A stretch of DNA of 64,000 nt from Anaerosolibacter carboniphilus (GCF_014205875.1 NZ_JACHEN010000011.1:1-64000), one strand, 5' to 3'; shown: positions 36,088 to 45,284, counted from the first letter of the stretch. Notes: generated from the letters alone by a model not told the origin. Translations and numbers: made by a program.

Positions 36088-36146
36088 TGTATTTATTTAA
36101 TATTTCTATATACTATTCCTATCGTGATGCTGGATAAAATATGCTA

Positions 36147-37277
36147 CTATTTCTTTGCATCTGGTACAAATAACTGTTGTCCGTTTTTCTTATAATCTTT
36201 GATGATTTTTTGTCCTTCCTCTGAAGTGATAAAGTCTATAAAAGCTGCTGCAGCGTTCTTATGGATGTTGGAGTATTTTTCTGGATTTACTGCGATGACA
36301 CCATAAGGATTAAAAAGAATTGAATCACCCTGTAATACGATCTTAAGATCTACTTTATCCGCAAATGCATACCATGTACCGCTGTCAACCAGTGTATATG
36401 CACCCATTTCACTTGCCATCATCAGTGTATCTCCCATACCTTGCCCTGATTCCATATACCATTTGCTGCCTTGAGGTTTTAACTTATATTTATCCCAAAT
36501 CGTAAGTTCCTTCTTGTGCGTTCCTGATTGATCTCCTCGAGATACAAACTTAGAGTTCGTATCGAATATCTTTTTCATTGCCGTTTCTGCATCTTTACTG
36601 TCTGCAATACCAGCTGGATCATTTTTAGGTCCTACTATGAAAAAGTAATTATACATAACATCTTTTCTATTTATACCATAACCACTAGCAACGAATTCAT
36701 CTTCAGATTTTCTTGCATGTACCAGGATTACATCTGCATTCCCTTGTTTTCCCATCTCAATTGCTTCACCGGTTCCAACAGCAATAACTTTCGTTTTTAC
36801 GCCGTATTTTTTATCAAAGGCTGGAACCAGTACATCTAACAGTCCAGTATCCTGAGTACTTGTTGTTGTGGCAAGGATCATTGTAGACTCTACTTTAGAT
36901 AGTTCCTGACTTTTCACTGGATTGCTTGCTTGTGCAGGTTGCTTTACAGCAGCTGTAGGTGTTGCTGCACCTTCAACTTTAGCTAAGTACTGTCCATACA
37001 TGTATCCTGCTTTACCATCCGCAAGATTTACTTTGTACCAATTATTCACTTTACCTTCAATGACAACTTTTGTTCCTTTCGCAGCTACCATCAGTACCTT
37101 ACCCTGCATACTAGCAGTTGTACGTAAATTAACATTTGCAGTTGTTTTTGCAGTATCTCCTGGTTTTAAGCTATCATTGGCTTGCCCATAGGTAGCGCCC
37201 AAACAGCCCAACACCATTCCAACCACAAGTAAAACCGTTAATATTGTTCTAGCCATTCTCCTCTCTCCATAAAACAT
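36147..37277 (-). CDS. tupA: Tungstate ABC transporter substrate-binding protein with N-terminal SH3 domain
   Basis: Secreted TupA-type anion-binding protein (376 aa). A signal sequence with possible lipobox MVLGC (Cys25) is followed by a bacterial SH3 domain at about residues 43-101 (VNLRTTASMQGKV...GKAGYMYGQYL), a Pro/Ala linker, then a TupA domain from about 130: ILATTTSTQDTGLLDVLVPAFDKKYG, GTGEAIEMGKQGNADVILVHA, SRGDQSGTHKKE, with the TTTSTxDTG ligand loop. The SH3 part may tether it to the cell wall. GAGGGGGG precedes ATG 37277; ATG 37256 is possible. No TupB permease or TupC ATPase is adjacent. Its leader carries a Moco/Tuco riboswitch, which supports tungsten as substrate. Confidence 0.9.
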   Translation of the reverse strand: MFYGERRMARTILTVLLVVGMVLGCLGATYGQANDSLKPGDTAKTTANVNLRTTASMQGKVLMVAAKGTKVVIEGKVNNWYKVNLADGKAGYMYGQYLAKVEGAATPTAAVKQPAQASNPVKSQELSKVESTMILATTTSTQDTGLLDVLVPAFDKKYGVKTKVIAVGTGEAIEMGKQGNADVILVHARKSEDEFVASGYGINRKDVMYNYFFIVGPKNDPAGIADSKDAETAMKKIFDTNSKFVSRGDQSGTHKKELTIWDKYKLKPQGSKWYMESGQGMGDTLMMASEMGAYTLVDSGTWYAFADKVDLKIVLQGDSILFNPYGVIAVNPEKYSNIHKNAAAAFIDFITSEEGQKIIKDYKKNGQQLFVPDAKK

Positions 37278-37385
37278 TTTTATACCCCCCTCTTCATTTA
37301 AATAAGTCATCTCTTTTGAGATGAAAAAATTTTTCTCTTCTGTAAAGATTAAGTACATGCATTCTCCTATGCTGAATCCATGCCA

Positions 37386-37417
37386 TCAAAAAAGACAATC
37401 CTGAAAGGATTGTCTTT
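37386..37417 (-). terminator. Terminator of the tupA leader riboswitch
   Basis: Minus strand AAAGACAATCC, TTTC loop, GGATTGTCTTTTTT: a perfect stem with a T run between the aptamer and tupA, so the riboswitch probably works by transcription attenuation. Confidence 0.85.
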
Positions 37418-37452
37418 ACATAAGCATAAATTAGACATGCTCAAAATAAAGT

Positions 37453-37561
37453 ATTTTCCTTTCCAAAATGGGAGGCTCAGCAATTTCTCGCTAAACCCTT
37501 ATGGAATAACCAACGGTTATGTCTTCATGGATTTCTCTTTAGAAGAAATAACTCGGAAAAC
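37453..37561 (-). promoter_or_regulatory. Moco/Tuco riboswitch C, leader of tupA
   Basis: Minus strand GTTTTCCGAG at the 5' end pairs with GGAAAGGAAAAT at the 3' end; inside are GGGTTTAGCGAGAAATTGCTGAGCCTCCC and preceding stems. The aptamer ends about 36 nt before a terminator. Association with a tungstate-binding protein fits the tungsten-cofactor (Tuco) variant of the Moco RNA family (family knowledge). Confidence 0.85.
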
Positions 37562-37767
37562 GATCTTTATATTTAGTTTTTAAAAAGCGCTCTATTCATT
37601 CGCTACATACCACAATATGGTACATGCACATTAATATTATATTTGTTTTTCACAGTTAAGTAAATACATTATTTTAAATTTTCAATATATTTTATTTATT
37701 CCTTGCTATTTCCACTTTAATTATTAATTTTCGTCTATTTGGATTTCATTATTTAGGTTTAGTTCTA

Positions 37768-38268
37768 TTACCATCTATCAAAATGTATTCTTGTTTTATC
37801 AAATCTATCTGCTGGTTTCCTTTGCTCATCTGGATATCCAACAGGTAGTATTGATAAAGGAATCACACTAGATGGTAAATTTAGAATTTCTTTTATCGCA
37901 TCTACTCTATCTTCCATTGGATAAACACCTAGCCATACAGCACCTAAGCCCTTTTCTTCAACAGCTACTAATATATTTTCTGTAGCAGCTGAGCAATCCT
38001 GTACCCAAAAGCCTTTATATACTTCTTTTGATTCATCCCCACAAACTACAATTGCAACATCTGCTTCTAATAACATTTTTGAATATGGATGTACTTCAGT
38101 TATCTTTTTCATAATCTCTTTATCTCTTAAAACGATAAACTCCCAAGGTTGTTCATTTCCAGCAGAAGGCGCTGCCATACCTGCTTTTAATAATTCTTCA
38201 ATAATCTCATCACTTACCTTTATGTCCTTGTACTTTCTTATGCTCTTTCTGCTTAATATTGCATCCAT
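37768..38268 (-). CDS. Nitroreductase family protein
   Basis: FMN-dependent NAD(P)H oxidoreductase (166 aa) of the nitroreductase fold: N-terminal RKSIRKYKDIKVSDEIIEELLKAGMAAPSAGNEQPWEFIVL, then SAATENILVAVEEKGLGAVWLG near residue 95 and LPVGYPDE near 145. It is divergent from an hxlR-type regulator whose product probably controls it. The region between contains AGTAC...GTAC half-sites (38341-38367). The substrate is unknown, commonly quinones or nitroaromatics. Confidence 0.92.
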   Translation of the reverse strand: MDAILSRKSIRKYKDIKVSDEIIEELLKAGMAAPSAGNEQPWEFIVLRDKEIMKKITEVHPYSKMLLEADVAIVVCGDESKEVYKGFWVQDCSAATENILVAVEEKGLGAVWLGVYPMEDRVDAIKEILNLPSSVIPLSILPVGYPDEQRKPADRFDKTRIHFDRW

Positions 38269-38398
38269 TCATTTATTCCTCCTAATTGATATTTCTTATA
38301 ATGCATGGTATTATTATAAATAATAAGTTTATATGCAACAAGTACGCACTATTTTGTATTATAGTACCTGAAAGGATACCATTGAAAGGATGAGAAGC

Positions 38399-38740
38399 AT
38401 GTGCTCCAGTTTAGAATTGAAAGATAAGATATATACATGTACCTTCGAAATAACAATAGATTTAATCGGTGGAAAATGGAAGCCTCTTATTATTTGGCAT
38501 CTAGGTTCCAAAGGAACACAACGATTTAGTGAATTGAAAAAGCTACTTCCTCAAATAACTCAAAAAATGTTGACACAACAGCTAAGAGAGTTAGAAACAG
38601 ATAATCTAGTGATTAGGAAAGTATACCCTCAAGTTCCTCCAAAAGTTGAATACTCATTATCTGAGTTAGGAAAGACTTTAATGCCTATTCTTAGTATGAT
38701 GTGTGATTGGGGAAATGAATATTATAAGCTAACTACTTAG
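38399..38740 (+). CDS. HxlR family transcriptional regulator
   Basis: Winged-helix DNA-binding protein of 113 aa. It has the HxlR core [76 protein letters not shown] Cys residue near the N-terminus ([10 protein letters not shown]) matches the redox-sensing position of thiol- or quinone-responsive members such as YodB/HypR (inference). ATG at 38399 has AAAGG 9 nt before it. Divergent from the nitroreductase gene, its likely target. Confidence 0.92.
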   Translation: MCSSLELKDKIYTCTFEITIDLIGGKWKPLIIWHLGSKGTQRFSELKKLLPQITQKMLTQQLRELETDNLVIRKVYPQVPPKVEYSLSELGKTLMPILSMMCDWGNEYYKLTT

Positions 38741-38824
38741 TTAAACTCCTTTTAGGAATAGACGTTAGAGTAACTTCTAATATATAAATCTACAAGAGTT
38801 CTTCTCCAAACAATAACAGAATAT

Positions 38825-38863
38825 AACAAATTCGACCACCTTTTACGTGTGGTCGAATTTGTT
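38825..38863. terminator. Bidirectional terminator after hxlR
   Basis: AACAAATTCGACCAC / GTGGTCGAATTTGTT (15-bp stem, T-rich on both sides) between the convergent hxlR and retropepsin-like genes. Confidence 0.8.
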
Positions 38864-38904
38864 ATTTACTTATAATGCATATAGTTTCTTCCATTAATTC
38901 TTTA

Positions 38905-39279
38905 TTAACGAGATATTTGTATGCTCTTGAGATCTATGATGAATTCACCTTTCAATAAAAAATCTAGGCCTAAAAGTCCATTGATATCTTCAAATGGAAA
39001 TGAAGTAAAGTCTAATGCAACATTATTTGCAGCGAAAGTATCAATTTTCATTTTATCTACATTCTTAATAAAAGCATGTTCTTTTCCGCCTATGCCATAG
39101 GATACCACAATTTCGTCCTCAACACTCACTCGAATGCCGATATCATCTACTGCATCCTGAGAAAATAAAGAATGGGAAGCACCTGTATCTATAACAATAT
39201 TATCGATTATTTTTGATTGTCCCATATATTCGATTTCAACAGATGTAAATAATAATCCATCTCTAAGCTCGATATTCAT
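38905..39279 (-). CDS. Retropepsin-like aspartic protease domain protein
   Basis: A 124-aa single-lobe aspartic protease-like protein. IVIDTGASHSLFS at residues 28-40 is the catalytic D-T-G-A loop, and LLGLDFLL near residue 103 matches the second conserved (I/L)LG element. Retroviral-type enzymes work as dimers. It overlaps the upstream 87-aa gene by 17 nt, so the two are coupled. No transmembrane or signal segment is present. The target is unknown. Confidence 0.8.
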   Translation of the reverse strand: MNIELRDGLLFTSVEIEYMGQSKIIDNIVIDTGASHSLFSQDAVDDIGIRVSVEDEIVVSYGIGGKEHAFIKNVDKMKIDTFAANNVALDFTSFPFEDINGLLGLDFLLKGEFIIDLKSIQISR

Positions 39280-39526
39280 TTCTAAATACTCTCCTTAGTC
39301 CAATTCTACTTCGGATCTTCAAAACAATCTGTTCTTTGGATGTATGGTACACCAAAACATTGTTCTTCGAACTTAACAGTTCATCCGTAGCTTGTAGTTC
39401 ATCAACTGTTCCGATTACAGCCATTTCATCAATATATTCCTTATCATCTTCCACATGGGACTTTAAAACCTCAATCTTTACGAATTGATTGGGGAATACT
39501 TTCCTTACTTCTTCCCATTTCATCAT
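39263..39526 (-). CDS. Hypothetical protein coupled to retropepsin-like gene, 87 aa
   Basis: Not recognised. Soluble protein with predicted beta-rich fold, charged, no Cys cluster. AAGG is 5 nt before the ATG at 39526. Its 3' end overlaps the aspartic protease gene by 17 nt, which suggests they act together. It could be a substrate-recognition or inhibitory partner, but nothing in the sequence proves it. Confidence 0.65.
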   Translation of the reverse strand: MMKWEEVRKVFPNQFVKIEVLKSHVEDDKEYIDEMAVIGTVDELQATDELLSSKNNVLVYHTSKEQIVLKIRSRIGLRRVFRNEYRA

Positions 39527-39624
39527 TCTCACCTTCCCATTTTGATGAATGTAAACCTGATATGCTATCTTTTTGTCATAATCAACTTGTCTATATTCTT
39601 ATTATAAAGCATTTTCAAAGAAAG

Positions 39625-42093
39625 TTAAATGTAGATACTTCGCTGTTTACTATCTTGTATTTCATATCCCATATTTTTATATCCACTAAGTCTTTTCTTG
39701 TACATTCTGAAGAGCATAGGTATCTTATTATCTACATAATCAAATATCTGTACTTTTCGCTTGTTTGTATGAAGTCTATGGAGTCTTCCTGCATATTGCT
39801 GCAAAGTGCCCTTCCAGGAAATTGGCATAGTTAAAAATAGTGTGTCTAACCTTGCATCATCAAAGCCTTCTCCAATATATCTTCCCGTCGAAATAATTAA
39901 CCTTTCCTCATTGTCTTGGATACTATTTATTTGTTCCTCTAGAGCTTGTCTCTGTCTTTTACCCATTCCCCCGCGAAAAACAATTATATTCTTTACAAAG
40001 CCTCTAAATCTTTCTTCAAAATAATCTACATGGGCAGTTCTTTCCGTCAATAATAGGGGCGTACATCCTTTCTCTATTGCCATTAAAACATCATTAAAAA
40101 TCATATCATTTCTTTCTTCATCGGAAATCATTGCACCATAGCTTTCTTGAATAGAAGGTTTCGTTGAATCTGTAGACGTCTGATACTGTAAATTTGTATT
40201 TCTTGGTATTACAACGTGCTTCATGTTGTTAGCTGCTATCAGCTGTTTTGCATCTACTTTATAGCGAATCGGACCACACTGCATCAATACGATGGGCTGA
40301 TGCCCATCTTTTCTCGTCGGGGTTGCAGTTAATCCATAGATATATTTTGCCTTAACAGTCTTCATTACCTTCTCAAAACTAAAAGCAGAGACATGATGGC
40401 ATTCATCTATAATCACTTGCCCATACTCTTCTACCAAATTTTTTGCTTGATCTTTAGAGATCAAACTTTGCATGATTGCTATATCAATAATTCCCGTTCT
40501 CTTATTTTTCCCCCCACCTATTTCTCCTATATTCTTTCTGTCAACATCCAAAAAAGTTGATATTCGTTCCTTCCATTGGTCAAGGAGTTGTCTTCTATGG
40601 ACAATAATCAACGTATTTACTTTCCTTTCTCCTATGATCCATGAAGCGAGAACAGTTTTTCCAAAACCTGTAGCAGCAGAAAGTACGCCTTGTTCCTCGA
40701 CAAATAATGCCTCAGCAGCTCTTTCCTGCTCATTAGTCAATACGCCAGTAAAAGTCGCATCTATGGGTATACCTTCATTTCGCTCTTCTTGTATTTTCAA
40801 ATTAACCTCATTCACTTCTAAAATCTGCTTCACGCTTCCTATACAACCCCTAGGTAAAACTAAGTATTTCATGTGTTCTTCAGAACAGTTTATTATTCTT
40901 GGCTTATTATAGGTAGGCAGTCTCATAGCTTGGGCACGATAAAACTCTGGATTATTAAAAACTGCTGTACGAATTAAGTAGTTCATTAGCCTAGGTGGTA
41001 ATCCTTGCTTATCAATATATAGCATGTTGCTAATAATAGCTTTAACTTCTGCTGGAAGAATGTCATTAATTTTAAACCTTTCCAGGTTAATTTGCTTATT
41101 GCTGTTCCATAGATTTTCTGCTTCGTCTTCTACTTCTATGTTTGTTTGGAATACATCATGTAATTCACTAGTCTGTTCTTCCAATCTTAAAATAATTTCT
41201 TCTACTTCTGAAAACTGCAGCCTCTTTATGGTAGAAAGATAGTGCCACTGATCTTCATATGGTAGAAGATTATCATCTAAAAATATACTTTTGCCTTCAG
41301 TCCTAGGTACTCCTTGTAATGGCAGTGCAATTAGGTTTCCAAAGCCCCCTTTCGGCAAGGTATCCTGATTTGGAAAAAATCTATCATAAGAATCCATACC
41401 TAATTGATGTCTTCTTTCCAATGTGTATGTTAATATAAGGGATCCTAATCTTCTTGCCATACTTGCACGAATAGGCATCTCAAAAAATATCCAGATATGT
41501 GCTCCATCACCTGATCTTGAACACTCTAAAGCCGCTGGTACTTCAAACTCCTCGCATGATTTCAGAAAAGCTTTTGCATCATCCCGCCAACTATCCTTGT
41601 CAAAATCAACTGCTAGGAAATAACAGGTCTCATCTTGTAACAGAGGATATATTCCAATGGTCTTACTATTTTTACTTGATAAATGCTCATAAATATCTTT
41701 ATCTGTTAAATGAAGGTATTTTCTTTGATTACACTCTCCACATTTCATCTTAGGCTTAAAACATACTCCTTTTTTCCATTCATTTGCACATGCTGGACTA
41801 TATCCAGATTTTCCATTTGAAATACTCTCCCATCGTAGGGCATAAACATCATCCCTGCCTCTAAACAAACTTCTAAATAAATCAATTTTTAGATCAGGTG
41901 TAGAGTGCAAGGTAACACTATCCAACTCTTGTGTTTCTAATGCAGTAATTGCCATCTCTTTAATGCGGTCTTTACTGGGTGCTTCTTCGAGTACACCTAA
42001 TCTTTCACGAAGTTCTCTATTTTCATCCTGTAATTTCTCATATGCATCTTTTAACTTCATATACTCTTTAAATAGCAATTCATAATCTTTCAT
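39625..42093 (-). CDS. Archaeo-eukaryotic primase-like domain fused to SF2 helicase
   Basis: An 822-aa two-enzyme protein. A short coiled coil (residues 1-40) leads to a Cys-rich knuckle (Cys102, Cys111, Cys118, Cys121). The primase-like domain follows with FLAVDFD (Asp163/Asp165) and SGDGAHIW (Ser194, His199), the metal-binding and nucleotide motifs of AEP enzymes. The second half is a superfamily 2 helicase: Walker A ATGFGKT (Lys479), DECHH near 555, LTATPTRKDG near 585, and QYAGRLHR near 775. This fusion is labelled TOTE-type conflict-system primase in databases (family knowledge). It is downstream of a DUF6155 gene and may be a DNA-targeting defence protein. Confidence 0.88.
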   Translation of the reverse strand: MKDYELLFKEYMKLKDAYEKLQDENRELRERLGVLEEAPSKDRIKEMAITALETQELDSVTLHSTPDLKIDLFRSLFRGRDDVYALRWESISNGKSGYSPACANEWKKGVCFKPKMKCGECNQRKYLHLTDKDIYEHLSSKNSKTIGIYPLLQDETCYFLAVDFDKDSWRDDAKAFLKSCEEFEVPAALECSRSGDGAHIWIFFEMPIRASMARRLGSLILTYTLERRHQLGMDSYDRFFPNQDTLPKGGFGNLIALPLQGVPRTEGKSIFLDDNLLPYEDQWHYLSTIKRLQFSEVEEIILRLEEQTSELHDVFQTNIEVEDEAENLWNSNKQINLERFKINDILPAEVKAIISNMLYIDKQGLPPRLMNYLIRTAVFNNPEFYRAQAMRLPTYNKPRIINCSEEHMKYLVLPRGCIGSVKQILEVNEVNLKIQEERNEGIPIDATFTGVLTNEQERAAEALFVEEQGVLSAATGFGKTVLASWIIGERKVNTLIIVHRRQLLDQWKERISTFLDVDRKNIGEIGGGKNKRTGIIDIAIMQSLISKDQAKNLVEEYGQVIIDECHHVSAFSFEKVMKTVKAKYIYGLTATPTRKDGHQPIVLMQCGPIRYKVDAKQLIAANNMKHVVIPRNTNLQYQTSTDSTKPSIQESYGAMISDEERNDMIFNDVLMAIEKGCTPLLLTERTAHVDYFEERFRGFVKNIIVFRGGMGKRQRQALEEQINSIQDNEERLIISTGRYIGEGFDDARLDTLFLTMPISWKGTLQQYAGRLHRLHTNKRKVQIFDYVDNKIPMLFRMYKKRLSGYKNMGYEIQDSKQRSIYI

Positions 42094-42143
42094 CTGCTTT
42101 TTACCTCCATGTAAATCATAAATATGGTGGTATACTTGTTTAT

Positions 42144-42677
42144 TTAATCTTCATCATCGCTAAAATAGTTATAGTATAGATCCATCATTGTATCCTCAAA
42201 TTCCCAGCCAATTCCCATACATTGATCCTTAATCTCTGCCAGTCGTTTCACATAAGTATCCTCAAGATCGTTTTCACTTACGTAAGCTAATAGTTTCTCA
42301 TACATATTTTCAATTTTTACATAGAATACCTCATCTATATCTCCATAAGCATTTGTAAATTCAACACCAGATTCGACATAAGTAATCATGAGTTCTGCAA
42401 TAGAAGCAGGGTTTGTAGAAATCTTTTTAAAATCATCCAGTGCCTTTTTCATTACAGCATACCTTAGTTTTCCGAATCCTCTAACAGGAAAGAATTCATT
42501 TCTGATAATTTTCTTATATTTTTCCATTATTTCATTTTCATCTGAATTTACTCTTACAGCATAATACTCTTTTACATTTGGAAATAGCTTCATTAACTGA
42601 AGAATTTCTTCTCTCAATTGTGCATCCGTTTTTGAATTTAAGTATTTTTTCATCTGAGTTAAAGTTACCTTAGCCAT
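42144..42677 (-). CDS. DUF6155-like protein
   Basis: A 177-aa soluble, mostly helical protein: LTQMKKYLNSKTDAQLREEILQLMKLFPNVKEYYAVRVNSDENEIMEKYKKIIRNEFFP, consistent with DUF6155 from memory. It is strongly charged with an acidic C-terminus (SDDED). It starts the operon with the primase-helicase gene (50-nt gap). No function is known; the neighbour suggests a helper role in a defence or repair system. Confidence 0.65.
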   Translation of the reverse strand: MAKVTLTQMKKYLNSKTDAQLREEILQLMKLFPNVKEYYAVRVNSDENEIMEKYKKIIRNEFFPVRGFGKLRYAVMKKALDDFKKISTNPASIAELMITYVESGVEFTNAYGDIDEVFYVKIENMYEKLLAYVSENDLEDTYVKRLAEIKDQCMGIGWEFEDTMMDLYYNYFSDDED

Positions 42678-42825
42678 ACGATCTCCTTTCAGACGTTCAT
42701 ATCTTAAGATAAACTTATGTGTTCACATATATTTGTCTTATTATACCATTTAATTCCAATATTCTACATTAAATTTTATTTTTTCTACAATTTCATTTTA
42801 CTCAGTGCAATAGATAGAGAAATGA

Positions 42826-42864
42826 TAAAACCCGTACTCCAAATCTAGCGGAGTATGGGTTTTT
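42826..42864 (-). terminator. Terminator of the P-loop ATPase gene
   Basis: Minus strand AAAACCCATACTCC, 9-nt loop, GGAGTACGGGTTTT: about 40 nt after the stop codon of the ATPase gene (42901). Confidence 0.82.
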
Positions 42865-42900
42865 ATACATTCAAAAATACATATCATATTCTCTCAATAC

Positions 42901-43998
42901 TTATTCTTCTAATTCCTTCTCATACTTCATGATTCTCTCTATCATTGCTTCTCTGAATTTATCAATTTCTTTAAAATTCATATTCGGTATATAGCATGTC
43001 TCAAGAATATCATGTTCTTTCTTTGCAACCAATATATTTGCCAAACCTTTTGTAAGCAACTCATCGATCAATGCTTGATCTTCCTTTAACTTATCTTCAT
43101 TTTCCGCTAGGATGTCTTTATCCATAAAGGAATCCACATCAAAGACCTTCATGTTCTTGTGTCTATATTTTTTACTGGCTGTGATGGCAACCTTTAATTC
43201 AGGAATTAAGATGGTCTCTATGTTGGTTTCTACCATAGGCTCATGGTATACTTCTACAAATAATCCTTTCTTCACTGCCTCATCAACGACTTCCTCCAAG
43301 ATCTTAGACGTACCTTCCACATATGAACTGTTGATGTAGATTACTTTCTCCATAGTTTCGACTACCGTTTCATAGTAGTCTACAATACCGCCGGGTGCAT
43401 AAGCGCTTCCAAATAAATGCCTTGTTTTGCCTTCTTTTTGCATATGTGGCACACCTGCAGTAACTTCAGCCTTAAATTTTGTAAGGGCTAGATTGAACTT
43501 TCCTTTATCCAATGCTTCTTTGTAGATAACCTCCATGTCATCTCGTAAAGATTTGGCGGCTGCTATAAAACGGTATACTCTCTTATATAGTTTTCCAAGC
43601 TTCCCTGTGATCTCTACAATTTGATCTCTGTTCTTTCTCATGCCCTCTTCGTTCCAAAACTCACCAAAGTTAAGAATTTCATCGATTCCGCCAGGATGTT
43701 TAGGATCGACTACATGAGGTGCTGTACCATCGATCATCCCTATCTTTAATTCAGGAATCACAACACCATCTAAAGAACCATTGTCTGACGAACACTGATG
43801 AAACTCAACATCATAGCCCTTGTCAACCATCTCTTGAGCTATCTTCTTCATAAAGGATGACTTCCCTACACCTGGGCCGCCTTTGATGATAAATAGTCTT
43901 GTGGCATCCGTTCCTATGATATTATCGTAGTATGAAAAGAAGCCTTTTGCAGTATTTCCCCCTGGAAAAACCCTCTTAATGGATCCTTTTTTAGCCAT
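42901..43998 (-). CDS. P-loop ATPase of unknown function (PRK06851-like)
   Basis: A 365-aa conserved clostridial/bacillar protein with a Walker A GGPGVGKSSFMKKIAQEM near residue 39 and a likely second nucleotide-binding half from about residue 195 (RHLFGSAYAPGGIVDYYETVVETMEKVIYINS). FHQCSSDNGSLDGVVIPEL near residue 66 and the FPGGNTAKGFFSYYDN start are family signatures. The two halves look like a duplicated P-loop fold where the second has lost the canonical Walker A. Function is not established. Confidence 0.85.
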   Translation of the reverse strand: MAKKGSIKRVFPGGNTAKGFFSYYDNIIGTDATRLFIIKGGPGVGKSSFMKKIAQEMVDKGYDVEFHQCSSDNGSLDGVVIPELKIGMIDGTAPHVVDPKHPGGIDEILNFGEFWNEEGMRKNRDQIVEITGKLGKLYKRVYRFIAAAKSLRDDMEVIYKEALDKGKFNLALTKFKAEVTAGVPHMQKEGKTRHLFGSAYAPGGIVDYYETVVETMEKVIYINSSYVEGTSKILEEVVDEAVKKGLFVEVYHEPMVETNIETILIPELKVAITASKKYRHKNMKVFDVDSFMDKDILAENEDKLKEDQALIDELLTKGLANILVAKKEHDILETCYIPNMNFKEIDKFREAMIERIMKYEKELEE

Positions 43999-44135
43999 AT
44001 ATAATGTCCCCCTTTTTCATTAATAATGCCCATATTGTTATGCTATGCAGGAGGATTAAATCTGTGTATGTCCTTATCTTTAAAAATCAAAACGCAACTT
44101 TTTGTAAAATACGCTGTCTAGTTTAGCACCGCCGG

Positions 44136-44357
44136 CTATACATCCATGCTATTTAAAATATCTTTTAGCTTCTTCAGTTCTTCTTTTGATAGCGTAATTC
44201 CCTTCCCCATTTTTTCATCATTAGGAGCCCATTCTCTGATATCATACTTCGGTTCACGGTTATTCCAACTGATGCTCCTTAATTCTTTCGTCCATCCTTT
44301 CGTGGACTCTGAAAGGGTCCCATATATTTCCTTTACCTCATATTTAATCTCTGCCAT
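44136..44357 (-). CDS. PC4/YdbC-type ssDNA-binding protein
   Basis: A 73-aa protein of the transcriptional coactivator PC4 (YdbC) family that binds single-stranded nucleic acid as a dimer. It has the core KGWTKELRSISWNNREPKYDIREWAPNDEKMGKGITLSKEELKKLKDIL. It is monocistronic, with a short terminator-free gap to the next gene. Expected role: ssDNA/RNA protection or transcription. Confidence 0.9.
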   Translation of the reverse strand: MAEIKYEVKEIYGTLSESTKGWTKELRSISWNNREPKYDIREWAPNDEKMGKGITLSKEELKKLKDILNSMDV

Positions 44358-44484
44358 ATTATCACCTTTCTATTTTACAAGTCCCATCACTAATAATAAA
44401 TTGAAAAACAAAGGGAAGTTTCAATTGCCTGCCGGGTAAATCTATAACTGTGATGTAATAAACAAAGAATTACATTTCCACATA

Positions 44485-45195
44485 TTAATAGTGTTGTCTT
44501 GGTCGATTGATGGTTACATCGCTGATCCACGTACAATGGTCTATCGTTATTCCAACAATTTGCTTCGCCACATCTTCTGGTTTCATAAAAGTATCCACTG
44601 CATACCCAGATCTACTATGATCCCAGAATGCAGTTTGCATACCACCAGGATAAATATTAATAATATCAATATGAGTACTTGTAACTTCATCTCTTACCGA
44701 CTCTAAAAACCCGCGAGCACCCCATTTTGAAGCATTGTAGATTGTTTCATACTTTTTACCTTTAAGGGCAGCGGTGGATAAAATGCTCACAATTCTTTGT
44801 TTTGAGGAAGGAACTGAGTTAAAAAGCTTTATCCCATGGACAGTCATGAGCATTAAACCAATCATGTTGGCTTGAAGTGTATCCATAATAGTTGTATGAG
44901 AGATTTCTTCGATTTTACCATAATATGATTTTCCTGCAACATTGAATAAATATGTGATCACTTCATGACGGTCATTTAATATTTTGAAGAAATGAATCAC
45001 ATTGGATTCGTCTGCAATATCAAAATCAAAACATTCAATTGTCGCCTCAGATTCAATTTCACTCAACCGTGCCTTTGCATTATTTAATTTTTCCCTACTT
45101 CTACCGATAAGAATCACATCATACTTTTTTTCTCTAAGTTGCTTGGCTATTTCATAGCCTAAACCCGAACTTCCCCCCGTAATGATTGCTTTCAT
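44485..45195 (-). CDS. Short-chain dehydrogenase/reductase (SDR)
   Basis: NAD(P)-dependent Rossmann oxidoreductase of 236 aa: glycine motif TGGSSGLG at residues 6-13, NVAG near residue 87, catalytic Ser near 135 (SILSTAAL) and YNASK near 150. The classic SDR catalytic triad is intact. The substrate is unknown. It stands alone, upstream of the GGDEF-EAL gene's 3' end on the same strand. Confidence 0.9.
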   Translation of the reverse strand: MKAIITGGSSGLGYEIAKQLREKKYDVILIGRSREKLNNAKARLSEIESEATIECFDFDIADESNVIHFFKILNDRHEVITYLFNVAGKSYYGKIEEISHTTIMDTLQANMIGLMLMTVHGIKLFNSVPSSKQRIVSILSTAALKGKKYETIYNASKWGARGFLESVRDEVTSTHIDIINIYPGGMQTAFWDHSRSGYAVDTFMKPEDVAKQIVGITIDHCTWISDVTINRPRQHY

Positions 45196-45284
45196 TTAAA
45201 CGCTCCTTTCAAATGCACATTTCACTTTTTTAACGCATGCTTGAGACTGTTTTAAAAATCTCACCTACTAATTGAATCTTTATA

